Notes: generated by a model from the sequence alone, not told the origin. A stretch of DNA of 64,000 nucleotides from UBA2387 sp019454665 (GCA_045862995.1 BTVX01000019.1:1-64000), one strand, 5' to 3'; shown: positions 42,466-52,292, numbered from the stretch's first letter. A program made the numbers and translations.

Positions 42466-43695
42466 CTACTTCTTCATCACGTTGGTCAAGTTGAAGACCG
42501 GCATATACAGCGCGAGCAGGATGAACAACACGATGCCGCCCACAACCATGGTCATCAGCGGCTCGATCAACCGCGTCATCTTCTGCACCGAGTAGTCTAT
42601 GTCCCGGCGGTAAAAGCGTGCGATCTCTTCGAGCATCTCGTCTAGATTGCCCGACTGCTCGCCGGCCGCCACCATCTGGATGACCATTGGCGGGAACTGG
42701 CCCGTCGAATCAATGACGCCCGAGAGGTTCGCGCCTTCCTTGATCTGCTCCTGGGCGGACATGATCGAGTTGCGGATGACCACGTTGCCGCTGGTCTTGG
42801 ACGACACGTCCAAGGCACGCAGAATCTGGAGTCCGCCCCGCTGCAAACCCGCCCAGGTTTGCGTGAAACGGGCCACGGCGATCTTGCGCATCAGCGGCCC
42901 AAACAGGGGAAGCTTCAGCTTCAACCCGTCGAAGAACAGGCGTCCCGCTGGCGTGTCGATGTACTTCTTGAACGCATAGCCGCCAGCCACCATCACCGTG
43001 ATGACGATCCAGCTACGGTGCACGATCAGGTCGCTCAGCCAGACGAGGACTTGGGTGATCGGCGGCAGCTTGGCGTTGAACTGATCGTAGACCTTCTTGA
43101 ACGAAGGCACGATGAACACCAGCATGAACGCGACGACCCCAGCCGAGGCGACCAAGACCAAAGTCGGATAGGTGAGCGCCGACTTGACCTGCTCGCGCAG
43201 CTCCGCGTCTCGGTCGAACTGGTCGGCAGCGGTTTCAAGCGTCTGATCGAGCGTTCCACCCGCCTCGCCGGCTTCGACGAGCGCAACGTACAACTCGTTG
43301 AACACCTTGGGGTGCTTGCGCATGGACTCGGCCAGCGACGAACCCGCCACCACGTCCGCACGAACCTGACGCAAGGCGTCGGCCAGCATGGCCTGGGGCG
43401 TCTGGGCAGCGATCGTGTGCAACGCTTCGGTGATGTTGAGGCCAGCGCGAACGAGGGTCGCGAACTGGCGAGACATGACCACCATGTCGCCGAGCTTGGG
43501 CTTCTTGGCCGGACCGATCTGGAGCTCCGAGAGCTTCTTGGTCTCGGAAGACGTCCCGCCCTGAATCGTGTACTTCGTCAGATACAGGTCGCTGTTGCGA
43601 AGGGCCTCGCGGAGTTCGGAGACCGAGTCCGCGATCTGGATGCCCTGGGCGACTTTGCCTTGCTTGTCTCGTGCGTTGTAGCGATAGATGGCCAT
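42466..43695 (-). CDS. pilC: Type IV pilus inner-membrane platform protein PilC (GspF family)
   Basis: A 409-aa protein opening MAIYRYNARDKQGKVAQG, typical of GspF/PilC. It contains two GspF domains and three hydrophobic segments (about 175-200, 222-245 and 380-402). The repeated motifs VEAGEAGGTLDQTLE and VAAGEQSGNLDEMLEEIA are the family hallmarks. It starts 18 bases after pilB and acts as the platform driven by that ATPase. Confidence 0.93.
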   Translation of the reverse strand: MAIYRYNARDKQGKVAQGIQIADSVSELREALRNSDLYLTKYTIQGGTSSETKKLSELQIGPAKKPKLGDMVVMSRQFATLVRAGLNITEALHTIAAQTPQAMLADALRQVRADVVAGSSLAESMRKHPKVFNELYVALVEAGEAGGTLDQTLETAADQFDRDAELREQVKSALTYPTLVLVASAGVVAFMLVFIVPSFKKVYDQFNAKLPPITQVLVWLSDLIVHRSWIVITVMVAGGYAFKKYIDTPAGRLFFDGLKLKLPLFGPLMRKIAVARFTQTWAGLQRGGLQILRALDVSSKTSGNVVIRNSIMSAQEQIKEGANLSGVIDSTGQFPPMVIQMVAAGEQSGNLDEMLEEIARFYRRDIDYSVQKMTRLIEPLMTMVVGGIVLFILLALYMPVFNLTNVMKK

Positions 43696-43712
43696 GGGTG
43701 TCTCGATCAGAT

Positions 43713-45437
43713 TCAGTCTTCGGTCATCAGCACGCGGATGACTTCTTCCGGCGTCGTGATGCGGTCCATCACCTTCTGCACGCCGATGTCGTACATGGTC
43801 TGCATTCCGTCGGCGATGGCCTGTCTCTTAAGATCGGCACCCGAAGCCTTCGCCAACACCATGTCTCGCAGGTTTTGCGTGATGGGCATGACCTCGTAGA
43901 CACCGGTCCGACCCTTGAGTCCACGGTTCCCGCACCGCGAGCACCCCTTGCCTCGCGCAAGCTGCGGCGGCTTGCCATCCACCATGGGGAGCCCGAGCGT
44001 CTCGATGACCTTCTCCGAGGGCTCGTAGGTCTCGACGCAGAAGGGGCAGATCGTTCGGACCAGGCGCTGGCCGACCACGCCCAAGATCGCCGAACTCACG
44101 AGGAAGGGCTCGACACCCATGTTCTGGAGTCGGACCAACGCGCCGGGAGCATCGTTCGTGTGCAGCGTGCTCAGCACCAAGTGGCCGGTGAGGGCGGCTT
44201 GAATGGCGATCTCGGCCGTTTCGTAGTCGCGGATTTCGCCGACCATGATGACGTCGGGGTCTTGTCGGACCAGAGTCCGCAGACCGGCGGCAAACGTCAC
44301 GCCGATCTTGGCGTTGACTTGAACCTGGTTGACCGTGTCGAGTTGATACTCGACCGGGTCCTCGATCGTGTTGATGTTCTTCGTCGAGTCGTTGATGGTT
44401 TGCAGTGCGCCGTAGAGCGTGGTGGACTTGCCCGAGCCCGTGGGACCCGTGACCAACACGATGCCGTGCGGACGATTGATGAATCGCTCGAAGACTTCCT
44501 TCTGGTGCGGATAGAAGCCGACGCGTTCCAGCGAAGCCATCGAACCCGTCTTCTCCAAGACGCGCATGACGATCTTCTCGCCGAAGATGGTGGGCATGAT
44601 GCTCACGCGCAGGTCGTATTCGAGGCCCGAGTCGTCCTTGATCGAGAAGCGACCGTCCTGAGGGCGACGCCGCTCGGCGATGTTCATGTGCCCCATGATC
44701 TTGATGCGGGAGCACATCGCGGCTAAGTGGTGGCGCGGCAGGGTGGTCTGGTCCACCATGATGCCGTCCATGCGGTAGCGCACGCGGATCGTGTTCTCGT
44801 GCGGCTCGATGTGAATGTCGCTCGCTCCGCTCGAGATCGCGCCTTGGACGATGCTGTTGACCAAGCGAACGATGGGGGCCTCTTCGCCCAAGTCCATCAG
44901 CTCGTCGATGGTCGGCTCGGCCTCGCCGGCCGGTCCCATGTCGATGTTCGCAAGAGCGGACTGCGCCTTGTGTCGAACGTCGAACGTTCGGTTGATCGCG
45001 TCCAGAAGGTCGGCGGAGAAGGCCAGGAACGGGACGACGCGTCGGCCCAGGATGCCCGAAATCTCGTCCACGGTCGACAGGTTGAGCGGGTCGGCCATCG
45101 CGACGAGCACTTCGTCGTCACGCTCTTCGAAGGGCAAAGCGAGGTTCTGTCGCGCCGTCTTCTCGGGGATTCGTCGAGCAAGATCGAGATCCACCTGGAT
45201 CTCCGAGAGCTCCACATAGGGAAAGCCCATCGTCAGTTGCAGGTAGCGCCCCAAGGTGCTGGACGGCACATAGCCCAGCGCGACGAGCGCCTCTCCCAGG
45301 AACGTGCCGGTCTTCTCTCGGACTTCGAGCGCGTGGCTCAATTGGTTCTCGTTGAGCACGCCGTCGGCGACCAAGATCTCGCCCAGCCGGGCGGAGAGTC
45401 GGTTTAGGGTCTGATTGGGAGTGAGCAGTCCAGCCAT
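43713..45437 (-). CDS. pilB: Type IV pilus assembly ATPase PilB (GspE family)
   Basis: A 574-aa hexameric ATPase. The N-terminal part carries two MshEN-type c-di-GMP-binding repeats (RLGEILVADGVLNENQL and FLGEALVALGYVPSSTLG). The core has Walker A GPTGSGKSTTLY, a Walker B/Asp-box region (RQDPDVIMVGEIRD) and a His box (ALTGHLVLSTLHTND). A four-cysteine zinc motif is formed by CPFC and CSRC. It powers pilin polymerisation. First gene of the pilus cluster. Confidence 0.95.
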   Translation of the reverse strand: MAGLLTPNQTLNRLSARLGEILVADGVLNENQLSHALEVREKTGTFLGEALVALGYVPSSTLGRYLQLTMGFPYVELSEIQVDLDLARRIPEKTARQNLALPFEERDDEVLVAMADPLNLSTVDEISGILGRRVVPFLAFSADLLDAINRTFDVRHKAQSALANIDMGPAGEAEPTIDELMDLGEEAPIVRLVNSIVQGAISSGASDIHIEPHENTIRVRYRMDGIMVDQTTLPRHHLAAMCSRIKIMGHMNIAERRRPQDGRFSIKDDSGLEYDLRVSIMPTIFGEKIVMRVLEKTGSMASLERVGFYPHQKEVFERFINRPHGIVLVTGPTGSGKSTTLYGALQTINDSTKNINTIEDPVEYQLDTVNQVQVNAKIGVTFAAGLRTLVRQDPDVIMVGEIRDYETAEIAIQAALTGHLVLSTLHTNDAPGALVRLQNMGVEPFLVSSAILGVVGQRLVRTICPFCVETYEPSEKVIETLGLPMVDGKPPQLARGKGCSRCGNRGLKGRTGVYEVMPITQNLRDMVLAKASGADLKRQAIADGMQTMYDIGVQKVMDRITTPEEVIRVLMTED

Positions 45438-45565
45438 TTCCGGGTCCGCGCGCCCGCCCTACCCCGACCGTGGGAGCCGGGGTGGGCGAGTACGGTTCAA
45501 TCATCGGGGTAGATGTTCCAGCCGGTTGCTGGTAGAAACCACGGTTTGGAGGCTCGCCCTTCGCG

Positions 45566-46087
45566 TCAGGCCTTGGGCTTCACGACGACGATCGTGATTT
45601 GGGTCGTACCATCCATCACGGCAGCGTTCACGGTCGCCTCATAGCCCGACTTGGTCTTGCCGAACACGAAACCCGTGGCTTCGTCGGCGTAGCTGTCTTC
45701 GACCGTGATCTGCGGCTTGTAGAACTCGACGACCTTTGCGGGCGCGTCCGAGGTCGTGAAGTTGAACGTGAAGTCCTCGGTGGTGGCGGTCACAGCCTTG
45801 TTGCCCTTACCCTGGGCCTTCGCGCCGGGGTAGTCGTTGAGCTCCAGGCCGTCCATCGTGCCGACGGGCTTGATGGCGTCTGGCGTCTTTTCGACCGGCT
45901 TGGGCGGCTCGGCGAGCGGTTCGACGGGCTTGGGCGCCGGCGTCGGCTCGGTGGCCTCTGCGGTTGGCTTCTCGCCGGACGTGGCTGTCTCGGGCTTTGC
46001 GTCGCCGCCCTGGCCGCAACCGACGAGACCGATCGAGAGACCGAACAGAGCCAAACCAAGAGCAAGGTAACGCGACATCGCCTTCAT
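45566..46087 (-). CDS. Putative lipoprotein
   Basis: About 173 aa. A hydrophobic leader ends in the lipobox LVGCGQGG, followed by an Ala/Pro/Glu-rich linker (about 25-75) and a compact C-terminal domain (AKVVEFYKPQITVEDSYADE). I do not recognise the domain. The ATG at 46087 is chosen for its distance to the lipobox; 46078 and 46105 are possible. It is divergent from the rluD-type gene with a gap of about 30 bases. Confidence 0.65.
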   Translation of the reverse strand: MKAMSRYLALGLALFGLSIGLVGCGQGGDAKPETATSGEKPTAEATEPTPAPKPVEPLAEPPKPVEKTPDAIKPVGTMDGLELNDYPGAKAQGKGNKAVTATTEDFTFNFTTSDAPAKVVEFYKPQITVEDSYADEATGFVFGKTKSGYEATVNAAVMDGTTQITIVVVKPKA

Positions 46088-46119
46088 TGTCGGATTGAAC
46101 CTCAAGATACAATACGGTC

Positions 46120-47022
46120 ATGCGCTTCGAGGCCGACGCGATCGAGCGTCTCGACAAGTTCTTGGCGCGCATGCTCCCCCAACACAGCCGAACCAAGATC
46201 AAGAAGCTGCTGGACGAGGAGGGAGCCACGGTGAACGGCGCATCGCGCCTCCCTGCCTTCAAGTTGCAGCCCGGCGACGTCGTCGAAGTCGGCGAGATTC
46301 CGACAACGCCACCTCATGACGACGATCCCGTCCCCATGGAGTTGGACGTCCTGTTCGAGGACGAGGACGTTCTGGTGCTGAACAAGCCTCGCGGGCTGGC
46401 CGTGCACCCCGCGCCCTCTCAGAAGGCGCCGACGTTGGTCAACGGCCTGCTGGCGCGACCCCACGGTCTTTCGCGAGCGGCGGGCGGGTGGCGTCCGGGC
46501 ATCGTGCACCGCTTGGACAAGGACACGACGGGCCTGATGGTGGTGGCCAAGAACGACGTGGCACACTTCGCCTTGGCCAAACAGTTCTCTTCCAAGACGG
46601 CCGAGCGACGCTACGCGGCCGTGGTTCGCGGCGACCTTCAACGCGAACGACTCACCGTGGACGCTCCGATCGGGCGCAGCCCGAACAGCCCGATCAAGAT
46701 GGCCGTGGTGGCGGATGGCAAGCCTGCCGTGACCCACGTCAAGCGACTCGGGCGCTGCGACTCGGGCACCGTGGTGGCGTGCCGGTTGGAAACGGGCCGG
46801 ACCCATCAGATCCGCGTGCATCTGGCCGGGATCGGGCATTCGGTGTTAGGCGACCACCTGTACGCGCCACCCGAGTTTCAGAGTTGCCCCATGCAATTGC
46901 ACGCCGCCTTGTTGGCCTTCGACCACCCCGCGAGCGGCGAACGGATCGTGTTCTTCGCCCCGCCTCCCGACGACTTCGTTGGGTCCGCCTTCTTGAGTCG
47001 GGCGGACCTTGAAGTCTGGTGA
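46120..47022 (+). CDS. RluA/RluD-family 23S rRNA pseudouridine synthase
   Basis: A 300-aa protein with an N-terminal S4-type RNA-binding domain (ERLDKFLARMLPQHSRTKIK, then ATVNG). The catalytic motif is HRLDKDTTGLM at about 130-140, with D133 the nucleophile. The C-terminal motif is CRLETGRTHQIRVHLAGIGH. Isomerises uridine in large-subunit rRNA. The exact paralogue (RluD versus RluC) is not settled by eye. Confidence 0.92.
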   Translation: MRFEADAIERLDKFLARMLPQHSRTKIKKLLDEEGATVNGASRLPAFKLQPGDVVEVGEIPTTPPHDDDPVPMELDVLFEDEDVLVLNKPRGLAVHPAPSQKAPTLVNGLLARPHGLSRAAGGWRPGIVHRLDKDTTGLMVVAKNDVAHFALAKQFSSKTAERRYAAVVRGDLQRERLTVDAPIGRSPNSPIKMAVVADGKPAVTHVKRLGRCDSGTVVACRLETGRTHQIRVHLAGIGHSVLGDHLYAPPEFQSCPMQLHAALLAFDHPASGERIVFFAPPPDDFVGSAFLSRADLEVW

Positions 47023-47167
47023 ATCGGGCTCGCTGGCGTTCACGATTTCTCCCGACGCATCGGGGTTGCCCCGGGTGCCACGACGTTCCCGACCCCTTGT
47101 CACGTTTCTTAGCGACCAGACGCTCGCGGGGTCGGAACTCGTGATAGGGCTTTTCTCGGAGTGACGG
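47023..47167. other. Gene-free interval after pseudouridine synthase gene
   Basis: No gene is seen. It contains a decayed fragment similar to the hairpin repeat (cgggtgccacgacgttcccga, about 47072-47092) and leads into a full reverse copy. The whole gap to the next gene (47023-47511) is repeat-derived. Confidence 0.5.
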
Positions 47168-47240
47168 ACACGGTCTGCCGGGCAGGGACGTTGTCGGCGG
47201 GCGAGAGGTGGTCGGGCCCGGTCAGACCGTGGCACCCCGG
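47168..47240. repeat. Intergenic hairpin repeat, copy 4 (reverse orientation)
   Basis: This is the reverse complement of the 33.4- and 33.6-kb copies, beginning acacggtctgccgggcaggg and ending ggtcagaccgtggcaccccgg. The 14-bp stem with its single bulge is kept; the loop differs. Confidence 0.85.
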
Positions 47241-47429
47241 AATCGAAAGGTTAGCGGTTGGCGGGCCGGTGTTCCCCGCGTCCCCTTCGAGACTTCGGCG
47301 CTGGGTCTTGGGTGGTTGGTACGTCATGTGTACTGCGCGGGCCGAACCTCAGGGTGACTCGGGGTGGTGAAGTCGCGCGGTGTCAGACCTAGGGCGCAGA
47401 CCCAGATCGTGTCGGGCTCCCTCCCCCTG

Positions 47430-47466
47430 CCCCCTCCCTCAGACACGGTCATTCCGAGGGAGGGGG
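47430..47466. repeat. Perfect 11-bp inverted repeat upstream of TMEM14-like gene
   Basis: CCCCCTCCCTC (47430-47440) pairs exactly with GAGGGAGGGGG (47456-47466) across a 15-base loop, about 45 bases before the next start codon. A second GC-rich palindromic stretch (ggggccccgg) follows. It could be a hairpin of the repeat family or a regulatory stem. Confidence 0.6.
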
Positions 47467-47511
47467 TGGGGCCCCGGGGGGCCGGACTCGCCCGCGGGTA
47501 CGATCTGCCTC

Positions 47512-47841
47512 ATGCCTTGGCTCAACATCGTCCTCTGGGTCTATGCCTTGTTCAACATCGCCCTGGGCGTGGAGGCGTACCTGAAGGTGAACAGCATGCC
47601 CTCGCTCATGGGCGGCATCGGCGCGGGCGTGCTCGTGATCGTCGGGTTGCTGGTCTCCCAGAAGAACTCGATGGTCGGTTACTCGATCTGCGCTCTGGTT
47701 GCCCTCGGTCTTTTGGGTAGGTTTGTGCCTGCATACCTGTCGAAAGGCACCGTCTATCCTGCGCTCGTGGTCAGTATCGCCTCGGCTTTGGCGCTCGTCG
47801 CGTTGATCGTGGGCCACTTCATGGCGCGCAAGCCGGCCTAA
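47512..47841 (+). CDS. Small TMEM14-like membrane protein
   Basis: A 109-aa protein with four hydrophobic segments and a glycine-rich first hairpin (MGGIGAGVLVIVG), resembling the TMEM14 family of small integral membrane proteins. ATG at 47512 is chosen; the longer frame runs through the GC-rich inverted repeat. Its stop is two bases before the dusB start, so the two are likely co-transcribed. Confidence 0.65.
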   Translation: MPWLNIVLWVYALFNIALGVEAYLKVNSMPSLMGGIGAGVLVIVGLLVSQKNSMVGYSICALVALGLLGRFVPAYLSKGTVYPALVVSIASALALVALIVGHFMARKPA

Positions 47842-47842
47842 C

Positions 47843-48892
47843 GTGAGCCACGGATTCCGCATCGGTCCCGTCCGTGTCGCGAACCGCTTGGTGCTGGCGC
47901 CCATGGAGGATGTGAGCAACCAGCCGTTCCGGCGGATCGCCAAGCGCATCGGCGGGCCGGGGTTGATGTTCACCGAGTTCGTCAGCGCCATGGCGATCCA
48001 CTACGGCGCGACCAAGACGTTGCGCAAGATGCGCATCCACCCCGACGAACGGCCGCTCGGCATCCAGATCTTTGGTGGCGAGCCCGAGACGATGGCCGAA
48101 ACGGCCCGGATCGCCGAGGCGATGGGCGCCGACCTGCTCGACATCAACATGGGGTGCTGGGTTCCAAAGGTGTGCAAGACCGGCGCGGGCGCGGCGCTGC
48201 TCAAAGACCCCGACCTTGCCGCGCAGATCGTCCGGACCGTGGTTGGGGCGGTGAGCATTCCGGTCACGGTGAAGGTGCGCGCTGGATGGGATTACTCCCT
48301 GTTTGCCGCTCCAGAATTGGCCAAACGATTTCAGGATGCCGGCGCGCAAGCCGTCACGCTCCACGCCCGTTTCGCCAAGCAGGGCTTCGAGGGGCAGGCC
48401 GATTGGGAGCTGATCAAGCGGATGCGCGAAGTGGTGACGGTTCCCCTGATCGGCAACGGCGACGTGAAGACTCCCGACGACGCCGAACGTCTGCTCCGCG
48501 AGACGGGCTGCGATGCCGTGATGGTCGGACGGGCCGCGATCTCCAATCCATGGGCGCTCGCCCGGATCCGCGCCCGGCTTCTTGGACAAGCCGAACCCGC
48601 CGAGCCCACACTCGAAGACCGGGTGGCCGTCGCCATCGAGCACGCCGAGCGGATGGTCGCATTCGAGGCCGAGGAGAGCGGACTCTACGACCCCGATCTG
48701 GAGTTGCGCGCCATTCGACAACTGAGGGGTCAACTGCCGCTCTACATCAAGGGCTGTCCCGGCGCGGCGGCCCTTCGCGGGCGACTTTCGAGCGTGTCTT
48801 CTCTCAATGAATTGAGAGAGATTCTAGGCCGATTCTTGCTTGAATCCGACCGAGAGGAATCGATGGCTGGTATGTCTTCCGCATTGAGATGA
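47843..48892 (+). CDS. dusB: tRNA-dihydrouridine synthase (DusB type)
   Basis: A 349-aa FMN-dependent enzyme. It opens with VANRLVLAPMEDVSNQPFR. The Dus motif is DINMGCWVPKVCKTGAGAAL, and the conserved TVKVRAGWD and IGNGDVKTPDDA follow. It reduces uridine in tRNA. The start is GTG. The C-terminus converges with, and overlaps by 89 bp, the acetyltransferase gene on the other strand. Confidence 0.9.
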   Translation: MSHGFRIGPVRVANRLVLAPMEDVSNQPFRRIAKRIGGPGLMFTEFVSAMAIHYGATKTLRKMRIHPDERPLGIQIFGGEPETMAETARIAEAMGADLLDINMGCWVPKVCKTGAGAALLKDPDLAAQIVRTVVGAVSIPVTVKVRAGWDYSLFAAPELAKRFQDAGAQAVTLHARFAKQGFEGQADWELIKRMREVVTVPLIGNGDVKTPDDAERLLRETGCDAVMVGRAAISNPWALARIRARLLGQAEPAEPTLEDRVAVAIEHAERMVAFEAEESGLYDPDLELRAIRQLRGQLPLYIKGCPGAAALRGRLSSVSSLNELREILGRFLLESDREESMAGMSSALR

Positions 48893-49790
48893 TCGCGCTC
48901 ATCCTCTGAAAGCCGAGGGAGTCGTTCAGGGCCAACATCCCCTCGTTGCGCGTATCGTTGTCGGTCACGATGGTCTGGTAGCCGCGTCGCGCCGCCGCTT
49001 CGATGACGATCCGCTTCATCGCGCGCGCCAAGCCTCGGCCCCGCCGCTCGCGCACCACGGCCGTCAAGCCTTGCTCGAAGCGACCCGGCACGTCGCTGAC
49101 GAACCCCCAGCAAACGCCCACGATCTGGTCGCCTTCCCACGCCACGTGGCTGGTCGCGGGGTCGAACGCTGGGTCGCCGATGACGTGCTCGCAGAAGAAC
49201 TCGTGCGTGAGGGGCACCGGCGGCGAGGCGCGCGGGATGTCCACGCGGACCAGTTCGAACACGCGATGGAGTTCGAGGCGGTTGGCCGGGGTATCGCACT
49301 GGGCCCACGGCACGATGCGGACGCCTTCGGGGTGCGCGAACGGGTTCTTCGGGCGCATGGCGAGGTCGAGGACCGATTCGAAATCGCGCTTCTGCTCGAC
49401 AAAGCCCCGGCTCTTGGCGAACAGGACCGAGCGTTCGTCGCTCTCGGCGACCCGCGTGGTGCAGTCGTCCGCGCCCTCGCTCCTGATCCAAGCTTCAATG
49501 TGGTCGAACATCCCGCGGCCGAGGCCTTTCCCGCGCAGGGCAGGCGGCACGACCACCACCACGGTCCAGCGTCGCGGGTCGTAGGTGCCCAGGTCGTGTT
49601 GGGCGAGCCCGTAGGCCGCGATGCCCGAAGGGTCGTCGAGGAGCCAGTGAACGGGCCGCTTCTCAGGTTCGATCGTCTCCTCGTCGCGGACCATCTCGGC
49701 TTCGGTCACTCGCCAGTTGGGGTAAGCGTCGTTCCAGAGCGCGGCGATCGCGGCGAAGTCGTCCGGCGTGGCGCGGCGAGGCGGGTTCAT
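48804..49790 (-). CDS. Two-domain GNAT acetyltransferase
   Basis: A 328-aa protein with two GNAT folds. The first has VVVVPPALRGKGLGRGMFDH and the second TAVVRERRGRGLARAMKRIV, both acetyl-CoA-binding (R/Q)xxGxG/A motifs. Substrate unknown. ATG at 49790 is used; a GTG at 49808 is possible. The 3' end overlaps dusB in convergent orientation. Confidence 0.85.
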   Translation of the reverse strand: MNPPRRATPDDFAAIAALWNDAYPNWRVTEAEMVRDEETIEPEKRPVHWLLDDPSGIAAYGLAQHDLGTYDPRRWTVVVVVPPALRGKGLGRGMFDHIEAWIRSEGADDCTTRVAESDERSVLFAKSRGFVEQKRDFESVLDLAMRPKNPFAHPEGVRIVPWAQCDTPANRLELHRVFELVRVDIPRASPPVPLTHEFFCEHVIGDPAFDPATSHVAWEGDQIVGVCWGFVSDVPGRFEQGLTAVVRERRGRGLARAMKRIVIEAAARRGYQTIVTDNDTRNEGMLALNDSLGFQRMSAIISMRKTYQPSIPLGRIQARIGLESLSIH

Positions 49791-49867
49791 GGTCGGGGAT
49801 TGTGCCACCGGTGGGTTGATCCCAAGCGGCGAAGGACCCTGTGGGCCGATGGCGAATTGCTTGAGCG

Positions 49868-52204
49868 ATGGTCGCCATCGCTTGTCTCGCCGCCATGTCT
49901 GCTTCCACCGCGCCCCTTCAACCCGTGCCGTTCACATCGGTGACCATCGAGGACCGATTCTGGTCGCCACGCCAACGCATCAACCGCGAGGTTTCGGTGC
50001 GCCATTCGTTCGAGATGTTGGAGAAGGCGGGCAACATGGTCAACCTGCGGCTCGCCGCCGAAGGCAAGCGCGAGGGCTATCAGGGGCTGCTATTCACCGA
50101 TTCGGATCTGTACAAGGTCATCGAGGGTGCGGCTTATACGTTGGCGACCCATCCCGATCCTGCACTCGACCGGCGGATGGATGCGCTCATCGCCGAGATC
50201 GCCGAGGCGCAGATGCCGGATGGCTACCTGAACACGTGGTTCCAGGTGACGCGCCCCGACCAGAAGTGGACCAACCTTCGCGACCACCACGAGCTTTACT
50301 GCGCCGGGCACCTGTTCGAGGCCGCTGTGGCGCACCATCAGGCCACGGGCAAGCGCAACTTGCTGGACATCGCCCTGAAGTTCGCCGACCACATTGACCG
50401 GCGGTTCGGGCCGAACGGCACCCATCCGGGCTACGCCGGGCACCCCGAGATCGAACTGGCGCTGGTGAAGCTGTGGAAGGCCACCGGCGACGACCGCTGG
50501 TTCCGGCTCGCCCGCAAGCTCACGGAACCCCGAGGGGCGGGGTTCTTCGCCGACGAACACAAGACCCCGCGCGAGCGCTACGACGGCACCTACTGGCTCG
50601 ACGACGTGCCGCTGGCCGAGCATCGGGAGATCAAGGGGCACGCGGTGCGCGCCGCGTACCTGCTGGCCGGAGTCGCCGACATCGTGCGCGAGACGGGCGA
50701 TCCCGCGCTCACCAGGATGCTCGACCGCGTGTGGCGCAACGCGACCGAGAAGCGCATCTTTGTGACGGGCGGCATCGGCCCCAGCGGCCACAACGAGGGC
50801 TTCACGGTGGATTACGACCTGCCGAACCTGACGGCTTACCAGGAAACGTGCGCGAGCATCGCCATGGCGCTTTGGGGACACCGGATGGGGCTGCTCCACG
50901 GCGAAGGCAAGTACTGGGACGCCGTGGAAACCGCCCTGTACAACGGCTTGCTGAGCGGCATATCCCTGAGCGGCGACCGGTTCTTCTACGTGAACCCGCT
51001 GGCGAGCATGGGCAACCACCACCGCAACGAGTGGTTCGGCTGCGCCTGCTGCCCGCCGAACGTGCTCCGCACCATCGCCTGGCTGGGAGGGTATGCCTAC
51101 GCCGTCGGTGGCGGGGACTTGGTGGTGAACCTGTACGTCGGGGGCCGGGTCGAGACCGAGGTCGGCGGCGCGAAGGCCAGGTGGAAGGTCGAGACGGACT
51201 ACCCGTGGGACGGCAAGGTGGTGTTGCGGCCCGAGTTCAGCGGCCGGCACGGGCTTCGGTTGCGGCTTCCGGGGTGGTGCCAGAGCCATCGGCTGAGCGT
51301 CAATGGGCAGGTCGTCGAGGGGGCTGCCCAGGGGTATGCGGTGGTTCCCGCTCGCGATTGGAAGCCCTCGGACGTGGTGGAATTAAACCTGGAAATGCCC
51401 GTCGTGCAGGTCGAGGCGCACCCGCTGGTCAAGGAGAACCGGGGTCGGGCGGCGGTGCGGCGCGGGCCGCTGGTCTATTGCGCCGAACAGGTGGACAACG
51501 ATTCGCCGGTGTTCGATGCCGTGGTGCCGTTGGGGTCGCGGTTCGAGGCTCGATTCGACCCGAAGGTGTTGGGCGGCGTGGTCGTGGTCGAAGCCGAGTC
51601 GCTGCAGTTCCCGGCCAGCGATTGGGAAAGGACGCTGTACCAGGCCGCGCCGCGCGCCCAACGGGGGACGCTGAGGATGGTGCCCTATGGGTTCTGGGAC
51701 AACCGCGCGGCGGGCCCGATGGCTGTTTGGATGCCCACGGTGCCCGCGCCGCCCAAGATCGTGGGACCGGAGGGCAAGGCCAGCGTTTCGATGAGCCATG
51801 TGAGCGGCAACTGCCAGCCGTGGGGCGTGAACGATGGCTTGGAGCCCGAATCGTCGGGGCAGCAGCCTGCGGCACTGTGCCACTTCTGGCCGCGCAAGGG
51901 GGGCGAGGAGTGGGTGCAGTACACGTGGGACAAGCCGCTGGCCGTCTCGGGGATCGAGGTGTATTGGTTTGACGATACGGGTCGTGGCGAGTGCCGCTTG
52001 CCTTCGGATTGGACTTTGGAGGCGCTGGTCGGCGGTGCGTGGCAGCCCGTGGTGATCGCCGACCGCCCGATCGCTTTGGACAGGTGGTGCAAGGCGACGT
52101 TCGCCCCGCTGGGGACTTCGGCGCTGCGGCTGAAGGTGCGTCAGAGGGATGGCTGGGCGAGCGGCATCCACGAGTGGCGGGTGATCCGGGACGAGTCGGA
52201 TTGA
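49868..52204 (+). CDS. Glycoside hydrolase family 127 (beta-L-arabinofuranosidase-like)
   Basis: A 778-aa protein with a short signal-like N-terminus (MVAIACLAAMSASTA). The GH127 catalytic (alpha/alpha)6 region carries the family's zinc-cysteine site: a YQETCAS glutamate and cysteine near residue 326, and GCACCPPN near 391-398. In the family the last cysteine pair provides the nucleophile. A beta-rich region follows. The final 150 residues (GEEWVQYTWDKPLAVSGIEV) resemble a discoidin/F5-8 carbohydrate-binding domain. Likely a secreted arabinose-releasing enzyme. Confidence 0.88.
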   Translation: MVAIACLAAMSASTAPLQPVPFTSVTIEDRFWSPRQRINREVSVRHSFEMLEKAGNMVNLRLAAEGKREGYQGLLFTDSDLYKVIEGAAYTLATHPDPALDRRMDALIAEIAEAQMPDGYLNTWFQVTRPDQKWTNLRDHHELYCAGHLFEAAVAHHQATGKRNLLDIALKFADHIDRRFGPNGTHPGYAGHPEIELALVKLWKATGDDRWFRLARKLTEPRGAGFFADEHKTPRERYDGTYWLDDVPLAEHREIKGHAVRAAYLLAGVADIVRETGDPALTRMLDRVWRNATEKRIFVTGGIGPSGHNEGFTVDYDLPNLTAYQETCASIAMALWGHRMGLLHGEGKYWDAVETALYNGLLSGISLSGDRFFYVNPLASMGNHHRNEWFGCACCPPNVLRTIAWLGGYAYAVGGGDLVVNLYVGGRVETEVGGAKARWKVETDYPWDGKVVLRPEFSGRHGLRLRLPGWCQSHRLSVNGQVVEGAAQGYAVVPARDWKPSDVVELNLEMPVVQVEAHPLVKENRGRAAVRRGPLVYCAEQVDNDSPVFDAVVPLGSRFEARFDPKVLGGVVVVEAESLQFPASDWERTLYQAAPRAQRGTLRMVPYGFWDNRAAGPMAVWMPTVPAPPKIVGPEGKASVSMSHVSGNCQPWGVNDGLEPESSGQQPAALCHFWPRKGGEEWVQYTWDKPLAVSGIEVYWFDDTGRGECRLPSDWTLEALVGGAWQPVVIADRPIALDRWCKATFAPLGTSALRLKVRQRDGWASGIHEWRVIRDESD

Positions 52205-52292
52205 TTCCGGCGGGCGCGGTGAAACTGACGTGCAAACCTCCCAAACGGGGTGAGGAGTTGGGCTTCGCGGACTGATACTTCAAGTGTTCGCG

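Noticed and set aside
50090..51289. Minus-strand 399-codon open frame
   Set aside because: Antisense to the GH127 gene, whose catalytic motifs are intact; long shadows are expected in GC-rich DNA.
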